Positions 22,320-29,365 of a DNA stretch of 64,000 nucleotides are shown in pieces. Numbering within the stretch: position 1 is the first letter of the stretch; each line of letters begins with the position of its first letter. A program made the position numbers and the translations under genes. Origin of the DNA: Aporhodopirellula rubra (lineage in GTDB: Bacteria > Planctomycetota > Planctomycetia > Pirellulales > Pirellulaceae); NCBI RefSeq assembly GCF_014192335.1, contig NZ_JACHXU010000005.1, forward strand, positions 62,001 through 126,000, given 5' to 3'. The notes beneath the pieces were generated by a model. That model worked only from the letters and a program-made list of their open reading frames with translations, did not search any database and was not told where the DNA came from.

Positions 22320-22420
22320 CCACGGTCCATTCATTTCACGATCCCGGGTTCAGTTCGACACCGAAACGAGCCCGGGAGATGCCAAACCAACCAATTCCTC
22401 TCGAACGAGAATCAAAACGG

Positions 22421-22597
22421 ATGATTAAAGATTTAGTTAGTGCGTTGGATTATTCAGCGTGTGCCGAATGGGCACTTGCGTTGTTCGTGGTCGCGTTTGC
22501 CACGATCACGTACGGAACGATGAAGCTCAGCCAGAATGCGTCGGATCGTTTTGCGTCGATTCCGCTGACCGATCAAGTGGAGGATTCCCGCCAATGA
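22421..22597 (+). CDS. ccoQ: CcoQ-like small oxidase subunit
   Basis: A 58-residue protein with a single membrane segment (about residues 14-33, WALALFVVAFATITYGTM), the size and topology of CcoQ/FixQ, a stabilising subunit of the cbb3 oxidase. Sequence conservation in this family is low, so the call depends largely on its place between ccoNO and ccoP. The ATG at 22421 is used; an upstream in-frame ATG at 22379 would add 14 residues. The stop overlaps the ccoP start as ATGA, implying coupled translation. Confidence 0.8.
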   Translation: MIKDLVSALDYSACAEWALALFVVAFATITYGTMKLSQNASDRFASIPLTDQVEDSRQ

Positions 22598-23238
22598 GTT
22601 CGACAGCACCCAACAACAAACCGGTCGTCGACGACGCGCCGAAAACGGATCACGCCTACGACGGCATTGAAGAGTTTGACAATCCGTTGCCGGGTTGGTG
22701 GAAGTGGTTGTTCATCGCGTCGATCGCGTTCTGCCCTCCCTATTGGTTGTATTACCACGGTGGCACGCCCGGTCGATCGATCGAAGACGGCTATGGCGTT
22801 GCGCTCGCAGCCAACACTCGCTTGCAGTTCGAAGAGATCGGTGAACTGAAACCCGACGCCGCGACACTGGTTGAGTACATGGAAAAGGACAACTGGCTTC
22901 GCGTCGGTAAGATCGTTTTCCAAACCCACTGCGTGTCGTGTCACGACCGGGAAGGACAAGGCAAAGTCGGTCCTAACCTGACGGACGAGTATTTCAAGAA
23001 CATCAACACGATCGAAGACATCGCGAAGGTCATCAACAACGGCGCCGCCGCGGGTGCCATGCCCAAGTGGTCCAACCGCTTGCACCCAAACGAAGTCGTT
23101 TTGGTTTCAGCGTACGTGGCCAGTATGCGAGGCGAAAACCTCGACGGTCCACGTGGTGCCGAAGGCAAAACGATCCCGCCGTGGCCTGAGCCCACGGCCA
23201 ACACCGAGGATACGGCGGAGTCCGATTCCTCGGAATAA
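22594..23238 (+). CDS. ccoP: cbb3-type cytochrome c oxidase subunit III, single-haem form
   Basis: A 214-residue subunit. The N-terminal block DGIEEFDNPLPGWWKWLF and membrane helix (about 36-54) are typical of CcoP. The exposed domain carries a single haem c site, C113-x2-C116-H117 in THCVSCHDREGQGKVGPNL, with a likely axial Met in GAMPKWSNRL. Standard CcoP proteins are about 280-310 residues with two CxxCH motifs; only one is present here and the chain is correspondingly short, ending in an acidic tail (EPTANTEDTAESDSSE). The gene overlaps ccoQ by four bases. A strong hairpin with a T-run follows directly. The subunit identity is sure from its N-terminus and context. Confidence 0.93.
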   Translation: MSSTAPNNKPVVDDAPKTDHAYDGIEEFDNPLPGWWKWLFIASIAFCPPYWLYYHGGTPGRSIEDGYGVALAANTRLQFEEIGELKPDAATLVEYMEKDNWLRVGKIVFQTHCVSCHDREGQGKVGPNLTDEYFKNINTIEDIAKVINNGAAAGAMPKWSNRLHPNEVVLVSAYVASMRGENLDGPRGAEGKTIPPWPEPTANTEDTAESDSSE

Positions 23239-23247
23239 GGTAAGCAC

Positions 23248-23293
23248 GAAGGAAACGCGGGAGTTAACCTCCCGCGTGCCTTCTCCGTTTTTT
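23248..23293 (+). terminator. Intrinsic terminator-like hairpin after ccoP
   Basis: A perfect 9-base GC-rich stem, ACGCGGGAG (23255-23263) and CTCCCGCGT (23269-23277), with loop TTAAC, is extended by GAAGG (23248-23252) pairing with CCTTC (23279-23283) across a small internal bulge. Six consecutive T residues follow at 23288-23293. This is the best intrinsic-terminator candidate in the window. It lies 10 bases after the ccoP stop and before ccoG, so it may end or attenuate transcription between the structural and the assembly genes. Confidence 0.75.
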
Positions 23294-23310
23294 GCGAGAT
23301 TTGCAATCCA

Positions 23311-24870
23311 ATGAGTGATGCGTTTTCCCTCCCTATCGGCCCCGGGGACGGTAGTCTGTCGAGTCATGCGGGTGGATGCGGAAAGTGCGAAAACTGTTCT
23401 TGCGACGACCAGTCGCATTCACACGGTGACCATCACGAACACTCGCATGCGTCCGAAGCGGCGTCGCCTGAGCAACCCGCGTCCAACAACGACGCGTTGC
23501 TGACACCTGAGGAACACGTCCTCAGCACGCTGGAGCGAGACGGTAGCCGTCGTTGGCTGCGTCCTAAATTGTCGATGGGCGATTGGTGGAAAAAACGGCG
23601 CGTCGTCGCATACGTGCTGATGGTCGTGTTCGTAGCGATCCCACACCTTCGAATTGGTGGGAAGCCCATCATTTTGATGGATCTGGTATCGCGTCAGCTA
23701 ACCGTTCTTGGCAAGACGTTCTATCCGACAGACACGCTGATCCTGGCATTTGGAATGCTGTCGGTTTTCATCACGATCGTCCTGATCACGGCGGTGGCCG
23801 GTCGGGCGTGGTGCGGTTGGGCGTGTCCTCAAACCGTTTACATGGAATTCCTGTTTCGGCCAATTGACCGGCTCTTTGAAGGAACGGTCGGCAAAGGAGG
23901 CAAACCCAAGGCCGGTATGGGTGGGCTTCGCGCGGTCGCGAGAATCGCCGTCTACGTTGTGCTGTGCATGTTTCTAGCGCACACGTTCTTGGCGTACTTT
24001 GTCGGCACTGATCGTTTGGCCGAGTGGGTACGCTTGTCTCCGCTCGAACACCCCTCCGCGTTCCTCGTGATGGCAGCGGTCACCGGGTTGATGCTGTTTG
24101 ACTTTTTGATTTTCCGAGAACAACTCTGTTTGATCGCGTGCCCGTACGGTCGCTTTCAATCAGTAATGCTCGATGAACAATCAAAGATCGTCGCCTACGA
24201 TCCTGTTCGAGGTGAACCTCGCGCCAAAGGAAAACGCCCCTCGGCAAAACCCGCTGGCGATTGTGTCGACTGCAACCAATGTGTCGTCGTTTGCCCAACC
24301 GGAATCGACATCCGCGATGGACTGCAAATGGAATGCATCAACTGCACTCAGTGCATCGACGCTTGCAACAACGTGATGGCAAAGGTCGGATTGCCGGCCG
24401 GTTTGATCCGATACAGTTCACAAGACGAAATCGCGAGGAAACCGAAGAAACTGTTCCGCGCCCGCACGATCGTCTATCCGATTATTTTGCTCGCCGTGAT
24501 GAGCGGATTCGCCTACGCGGTTTCCAGCAAAGTGGGCTTCGACGCACGTCTATTGCGAGGAAAAGGGGCACCGTTTTCGATTACGAATACCGGATCGGTC
24601 AATAACTCGTTCAAATTACGGTTAGTCAATCGGACCCAACAAGACCAGAATTACACGCTAACGATCGACACTCCTGAAGGCGTGACACTGGAGGTGATCC
24701 AGCAAGAACTACTATCGCTGCCTCCGGGTGGAAACGTGCTCGTGCCTCTGAGTGTTGAGTTCAAACCGGTTCTCACACGCGGAAAAGGGAACACACAGGC
24801 GACCTTAGTCGTGAACGACGAAACCGACCATCAACACGAGATTGATTTCAAAATCCTGGGACCTCGTTAG
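23311..24870 (+). CDS. ccoG: Cytochrome c oxidase accessory protein CcoG
   Basis: A 519-residue membrane iron-sulfur protein of the CcoG/FixG/RdxA family, which in proteobacteria reduces Cu(II) for cbb3 oxidase assembly. After a long N-terminal extension come membrane segments (around residues 93-111, 145-170, 215-235, 250-270), the GRAWCGWACPQTVYMEFLF block, and an 8-Cys ferredoxin-like region at about residues 317-355 (CVDCNQCVVVCP and CINCTQCIDACN) for two 4Fe-4S clusters. A C-terminal membrane helix and an immunoglobulin-like FixG C-terminal domain complete it. The first ~50 residues are unusual: Gly/Cys-rich (GGCGKCENCSCDD), then His-rich (HSHGDHHEHSH), probably a metal-binding tail. It follows the hairpin downstream of ccoP. 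Confidence 0.95.
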   Translation: MSDAFSLPIGPGDGSLSSHAGGCGKCENCSCDDQSHSHGDHHEHSHASEAASPEQPASNNDALLTPEEHVLSTLERDGSRRWLRPKLSMGDWWKKRRVVAYVLMVVFVAIPHLRIGGKPIILMDLVSRQLTVLGKTFYPTDTLILAFGMLSVFITIVLITAVAGRAWCGWACPQTVYMEFLFRPIDRLFEGTVGKGGKPKAGMGGLRAVARIAVYVVLCMFLAHTFLAYFVGTDRLAEWVRLSPLEHPSAFLVMAAVTGLMLFDFLIFREQLCLIACPYGRFQSVMLDEQSKIVAYDPVRGEPRAKGKRPSAKPAGDCVDCNQCVVVCPTGIDIRDGLQMECINCTQCIDACNNVMAKVGLPAGLIRYSSQDEIARKPKKLFRARTIVYPIILLAVMSGFAYAVSSKVGFDARLLRGKGAPFSITNTGSVNNSFKLRLVNRTQQDQNYTLTIDTPEGVTLEVIQQELLSLPPGGNVLVPLSVEFKPVLTRGKGNTQATLVVNDETDHQHEIDFKILGPR

Positions 24871-24899
24871 TCTGACGATCCACCGCGCTCGCCACGAAC

Positions 24900-25445
24900 G
24901 TGGTCTCAACACTTTTATTGGACGACACATTGAATCAAAAAACGGAAACGGAAGTGAAAGCCGAACGCAGTGCCAAACGGTTCTACACCGGATTGGTGCT
25001 GTTGTTGTTTGCCATCCAGTGCACCATCCTGGGGACGGCTCTCAAACTCGCGGTAGGCGACCCGGCACTCGCGGTCGTACCGGACTATCATCAAGCGGCA
25101 CTCAACTGGGACGCGAGCCACGCGGCCAACGGTGAGGCGGCACGGATGGGATGGAACGTTCAACTCGAGATGTCGAATATTGCCGACGGTCGTGGAATGC
25201 GAGCGATGCAGCTTCACGTGTCTGACCGCGATGGGAACCCCGTTTCTGATCTCAACGTGCTCGCGAAAGTCTACCATCACGCGTCAGCGGATCAGGTGGA
25301 CCGATTCGAGTTAGACAACGTCGGCGAAGGCCGTTACATGGCACTTCCCGCGATGGGCCGCAACGGACTCTGGCAGGTGGAACTCGACCTCCAGAACGCA
25401 GGCAAACCGATGACGCTCGTGAAGACGTTCGATTTCAAGAGCTAG
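24900..25445 (+). CDS. ccoH: FixH/CcoH family protein
   Basis: A protein of up to 181 residues with one N-terminal membrane helix (about residues 28-52, RFYTGLVLLLFAIQCTI) and an extracytoplasmic beta-rich domain. The YHQAALNWDA motif after the helix, the MQLHVSDRDGNPVSDLNV stretch and the ending GLWQVELDLQ identify the FixH family, needed for assembly or stability of cbb3 oxidase. The start is uncertain: GTG at 24900 is used here, and a TTG at 24930 would begin just before the charged segment. It lies 29 bases downstream of ccoG and is probably co-transcribed. Confidence 0.88.
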   Translation: MVSTLLLDDTLNQKTETEVKAERSAKRFYTGLVLLLFAIQCTILGTALKLAVGDPALAVVPDYHQAALNWDASHAANGEAARMGWNVQLEMSNIADGRGMRAMQLHVSDRDGNPVSDLNVLAKVYHHASADQVDRFELDNVGEGRYMALPAMGRNGLWQVELDLQNAGKPMTLVKTFDFKS

Positions 25446-25697
25446 AGGATGTTAACTAAAGACGTAGCCCATTAACCGGTAACCCATTACGGGCAGCTAC
25501 GTTCGCCAGGACGTGGTCCACCGTCGAGCGACGTTGGCTCCGTCAAACAACGTAGACACGGTACAGTTCGCCAAAGCGCTCCTTCACCGAGTGCTCGAGC
25601 GGCATTCAGCATGAGAACAAGACCGAATGGCTCACGCCTGTTCCCCGCGACCTGATTCACGCCAACCCCACCTCGCCCCATTCAAGCGACTCAATCC
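25446..25697. other. Intergenic region with inverted repeat inside the cco locus
   Basis: About 250 bases separate ccoH from the next gene of the locus, an unusually long gap here. Near its start CGTAGCCC, then about 20 bases with repeated TTAACC/TAACCC words, then GGGCAGCTACG form an interrupted inverted repeat. Two related words, CTACGTTCGCCA and TACAGTTCGCCA, recur about 70 bases apart. The pattern looks like a dispersed intergenic repeat, but this cannot be confirmed from one window. No gene is supported on either strand. Confidence 0.4.
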
Positions 25698-26651
25698 ATG
25701 TGGATCCTAATCACCGCCGTCGTCACCGCCAGCCTGATGGGCAGCATGCACTGCGTTGGCATGTGCGGACCGCTCGCGATCTGGGCCAGTGGGGCAGGCG
25801 AACGCGCTTCACGGATGCAAATCGTTACGTCCACGTCGCTGTATCACGTCGGTCGCTTGATCACCTACACCATCGCCGGGCTGATCGCGGGTGGCATCGG
25901 CAGCCTGGTTGACGTCGGAGGACAAACGCTCGGGTTTCAGCTCGCCGCCGCACGCGTGGTCGGGTCGTTGATGGTGATCATTGGCGTGTGGAAATTGGGA
26001 ACAATGTTATTCGCGAGTAAAATCACCGCGTCCACCGGACCGTCTCCGTCGCGAATCGGCGGTCTGCTCGTGAAACTTCGGCCCTTTATTTTTGCACTCC
26101 CGCCGAGCGGTCGCGCATTGTCAGTCGGAATGCTAACGACGCTGCTGCCCTGCGGGTGGTTGTATCTTTTCGCCCTGGTCGCCGCCGGAACGGGAAGTGT
26201 CTTGATGGGTGGCGTCACGATGGCGGCGTTTTGGGTCGGCACGGTCCCCGCCTTAACAGCGCTCATCGCAGGAACGCAAACATTGTCTCATGAGTTCGTG
26301 AAAGTCGTCCCGATGGTCACAGCCATTTTGCTCATCGTCACCGGCGGCATCACGGCGTCAGGTCGAGGCTTCGCCGAACTGAACTCGCTCACCGACATCG
26401 CCCCCGCGATCTCAATCGACCTGGCTCACGCAGGTGAATCGGATGCAAACGCGACCACGTGTGCGGGTGGGTGTGCGTGTTCCGATGGTGGCCCATGTGC
26501 GCGCGGGACAACGGGCGATACATGCCAGTGTTCCACGCCGACCAACTCGATTGCCGATCAAATCGGCGCTTTGTCGAAGACTCCTCTGCCGTGCTGTGCC
26601 GGCAAAACCTCCGGGGACGGATCTGACGCCGATTCGTCAAGCACACCGTGA
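25698..26651 (+). CDS. DsbD_2 / sulfite exporter TauE-SafE-like membrane protein
   Basis: A 317-residue protein with six or so membrane helices, of the family often found in cbb3 assembly loci (urease accessory UreH-like/DsbD-like transmembrane domain). The N-terminal helix holds GSMHCVGMCGPLAIW, a His/Cys/Met/Cys motif suited to copper. The helix containing TTLLPCGWLYLF supplies the second family Pro-Cys. The last ~70 residues form a soluble tail with eight Cys (CAGGCAC, PC, TCQC, CC) that may bind metal. It sits between ccoH and ccoI, and its stop overlaps the ccoI start by four bases, so it probably acts with CcoI in copper delivery. The metal role is inferred. Confidence 0.85.
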   Translation: MWILITAVVTASLMGSMHCVGMCGPLAIWASGAGERASRMQIVTSTSLYHVGRLITYTIAGLIAGGIGSLVDVGGQTLGFQLAAARVVGSLMVIIGVWKLGTMLFASKITASTGPSPSRIGGLLVKLRPFIFALPPSGRALSVGMLTTLLPCGWLYLFALVAAGTGSVLMGGVTMAAFWVGTVPALTALIAGTQTLSHEFVKVVPMVTAILLIVTGGITASGRGFAELNSLTDIAPAISIDLAHAGESDANATTCAGGCACSDGGPCARGTTGDTCQCSTPTNSIADQIGALSKTPLPCCAGKTSGDGSDADSSSTP

Positions 26652-29206
26652 TCGACGAGCAACAAGCCCCGGACGCCATCCGGCAAAGGATGATGCGGCC
26701 CTGCATCCATTGCGGGGAACCGAGCGACAGCTACGCGGAACAACCCGCCGATGAAGTCTTCTGCTGCAACGGCTGCAAAGGAGCCTATGAACTGATCCAC
26801 GGATGGGGCCTGGAATCATTTTATGGCCTCCGTGATCAGCTCGGCAGCGGCACGGCCACGCGTGTCAAAGATCAATCGTCACGGTATGACGTTTTCGACA
26901 ACGATGAGTTCTTAGGGCCATCAAAACCGGAACCGCAAGACGACGGATTGATGTGCACCGAACTCGCGGTGCACGGCCTGCACTGTGCCGCGTGTGCGTG
27001 GCTGATCGAGAACGCGGCTCTACGCACACCCGGATGGAACGTCGCACGGGTGAAGATGAGTGATCACACTCTGAGAATTGTATTCGACCCAACGGCCACG
27101 ACACTGAGCAAGATCGCACAGTTGCTCGATCGCCTCGGCTACGAACTGGCGCCGATGTCGACCGAACGCGATGATCATTTTCAAAATGAGAATCGTCGGC
27201 ATTTAATCCAGATCGCTTTGGCCGGATTTTGTGCAGCCAACGCAATGTGGATCGCCGTCGCGTTGTACGCGGGAGAAGCCTATGGGGTGGCGGCGGATCA
27301 TCGCTTTTTCATGCGAATGATCGGCACAGGCCTAGGCGTGGCAGCGGTGCTTTTTCCTGGCCGAACATTCTTCACCGGAGCGTTCGCTTCATTGAAAACC
27401 CGTGTTCCCCACATGGACCTGCCTGTCGCGTTGGGTCTGGCCGTCGGTACGGTTGTGGGAACCGTCAATGCGATCACCGGCGTCGGACATCTCTACTTCG
27501 ATTCACTCGCGGTCCTCGTCTTTTTGCTACTGATCGGGCGATGGATTCAATTCCACCAACAACACCGGGCGGCCAAAGCGGTCGATCTGTTGCTGAGGAT
27601 CACGCCGCGACATGCCACTCGCGTGAATCCGGACGAGACGACCGACACGGTTCTGGTTGATGCGTTGCAAACCGGTGATGTGGTACGCGTGGGCGCAGGG
27701 GAGAACATCCCCGTCGATGGCGAGATCGTCCATGGACAAACGTCCGTCGACCGATCGCTGCTGACCGGAGAGAGCCTGCCGGTCGATGCGGGCGAGGGCG
27801 AGGAGGTGTCCGCGGGCACCCTGAATCTGCAACAACCGATCGACGTTCGCGTGATCGCAACGGGCCGCGACAGTCGCATCGGCAAAGTCATGCAGTCCGT
27901 GGAAGACGCGACGAGCGAGAAGATTCCCATCGTGCAATTCGCCGACTCGGTAGGCGGTGTTTTTGTGGTGGTCGTCTCACTGCTGGCGGTGGGTTCGTTT
28001 TTATGGTGGTTACCTCAGGGTTGGTCGTTGGCAGCCTCGCATGCGACCGCGTTGTTGATTGTCGCGTGCCCGTGTGCGTTGGCTCTGGCGACACCGCTCG
28101 CGATCGCCGTCTCGCTGGGCCGCGCCGCCAAACACAAAGTACTGATTCGAGACGGGAACACGTTCGGACAACTCGCACGCGGCGGAACGATTTGGTTTGA
28201 CAAAACCGGAACGCTCACCAGTGGGCGTCCAGACGCGAGGCTGGTTTGGGGATCACAAACCGCAGTTGTGTTGGCTGCGGCGGTCGAGCAACAATGCAAT
28301 CACCCGGTCGCTCAAGCTCTTGTACGGATGGCTGGCATCTGGGGCAAAAACCTCCCCTCCGACGCGACACTGCAACGGGTCGATCGTCAGGGTGTGACGG
28401 GTAGCGTCCAGGGATGCGAGATCATGGCGGGTAGCGCTGATTTCTTCCGCGGACAAGGCTTCGGACTCGGCCGCGTCGTTTTGGACGGGATCGACGAATG
28501 CACGCGAACGTCTGCCAGCCCGATTCTGATCTCGTTGGGGGGCGTCATCGAAGCGGTGATCGGCATTTCTGATCCACTTAAACCCGAAGCTCGTCAAACG
28601 ATTGCGACCCTTCAAGAAAAAGGATGGCGGGTCGGAATCCTTTCGGGAGACCACCCCAAAATCGTTCAACATGTCGCTGACCAAATTGGCATCGACTCCG
28701 GAGAAGCCTTCGGAGGCCTCAGTCCCGAAGACAAATTGGCGGCCGTACGAGGTGATTCGCGATTCAGCAACCCCCAAGCATCGACACCCGAAAATCAACC
28801 GTGCCCGAATGAAACGGCACCCCGAAGCGAACGCCCGCACACGACTGTGATGATTGGTGATGGCGCGAACGACGCAGCGGCATTGGCGGCTGCGGATGTC
28901 GGAATCGCCGTGCGCGGCGGTGCGGAAGTCAGTTTGCAAGCGGCGCCGGTGTTTATCGCATCGGGTGACTTAGCGAGTATCACTGATTTAATCAGCGCGT
29001 CGAAACGTACCGATTGGTTGATCAAGACTGCTCTCGCCGTTTCGTTGGCTTATAATTTGATAGCAGTGGGACTCGCCATGTTCGGCAAAATCAGTCCGCT
29101 GATCGCTGCCGTCCTGATGCCAATTAGCAGCGTTAGCGTGCTCGCGTTGACACTTGCATGGCCTACTTATCCAGAACGTTCATTGCCACCGGAGACGAAA
29201 TCGTGA
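26648..29206 (+). CDS. ccoI: Copper-transporting P1B-type ATPase CcoI
   Basis: An 852-residue heavy-metal P-type ATPase. An N-terminal Cys-rich metal-binding domain (CIHC near residue 18, then FCCNGC) is followed by an HMA domain with LHCAACAW. The catalytic core has the membrane metal site C474-P475-C476, the phosphorylated D518 in DKTGTLTSG, an HP motif in CNHPVAQAL and the hinge motif GDGANDAAAL near residue 737. The N-terminal Cys-rich domain and context identify the CcoI/FixI/CopA2 group, which exports copper slowly for cbb3 oxidase assembly. The GTG start overlaps the preceding stop as GTGA, and ccoS overlaps its end in the same way, so translation is coupled throughout. Confidence 0.95.
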   Translation: MIDEQQAPDAIRQRMMRPCIHCGEPSDSYAEQPADEVFCCNGCKGAYELIHGWGLESFYGLRDQLGSGTATRVKDQSSRYDVFDNDEFLGPSKPEPQDDGLMCTELAVHGLHCAACAWLIENAALRTPGWNVARVKMSDHTLRIVFDPTATTLSKIAQLLDRLGYELAPMSTERDDHFQNENRRHLIQIALAGFCAANAMWIAVALYAGEAYGVAADHRFFMRMIGTGLGVAAVLFPGRTFFTGAFASLKTRVPHMDLPVALGLAVGTVVGTVNAITGVGHLYFDSLAVLVFLLLIGRWIQFHQQHRAAKAVDLLLRITPRHATRVNPDETTDTVLVDALQTGDVVRVGAGENIPVDGEIVHGQTSVDRSLLTGESLPVDAGEGEEVSAGTLNLQQPIDVRVIATGRDSRIGKVMQSVEDATSEKIPIVQFADSVGGVFVVVVSLLAVGSFLWWLPQGWSLAASHATALLIVACPCALALATPLAIAVSLGRAAKHKVLIRDGNTFGQLARGGTIWFDKTGTLTSGRPDARLVWGSQTAVVLAAAVEQQCNHPVAQALVRMAGIWGKNLPSDATLQRVDRQGVTGSVQGCEIMAGSADFFRGQGFGLGRVVLDGIDECTRTSASPILISLGGVIEAVIGISDPLKPEARQTIATLQEKGWRVGILSGDHPKIVQHVADQIGIDSGEAFGGLSPEDKLAAVRGDSRFSNPQASTPENQPCPNETAPRSERPHTTVMIGDGANDAAALAAADVGIAVRGGAEVSLQAAPVFIASGDLASITDLISASKRTDWLIKTALAVSLAYNLIAVGLAMFGKISPLIAAVLMPISSVSVLALTLAWPTYPERSLPPETKS

Positions 29207-29355
29207 GTGTCCTTTTCGTTGCACTTCCCATCGCCTTAATTCTCGGTGGCGGCGGTGTGCTCGCGTGCATCCTCTGTATACGCGGGGGCCAATACGACGA
29301 CCTGGACACGCCGTCGGTGCGAGTGTTAATCGATGACGAAAAACCGAAAAAATAG
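29203..29355 (+). CDS. ccoS: CcoS/FixS small cbb3 assembly protein
   Basis: A 50-residue protein with one membrane helix (VALPIALILGGGGVLACILC) followed by the family signature RGGQYDDLDTPSVR. CcoS is required for cofactor insertion into cbb3 oxidase in proteobacteria. The GTG at 29203 is chosen because it overlaps the ccoI stop as GTGA and gives the usual family length; an in-frame ATG at 29158 would add 15 residues translated from the end of ccoI. It is the last gene of the locus and ends 10 bases before the convergent kinase gene. Confidence 0.92.
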   Translation: MSVLFVALPIALILGGGGVLACILCIRGGQYDDLDTPSVRVLIDDEKPKK

Positions 29356-29365
29356 CGTTCAACCT

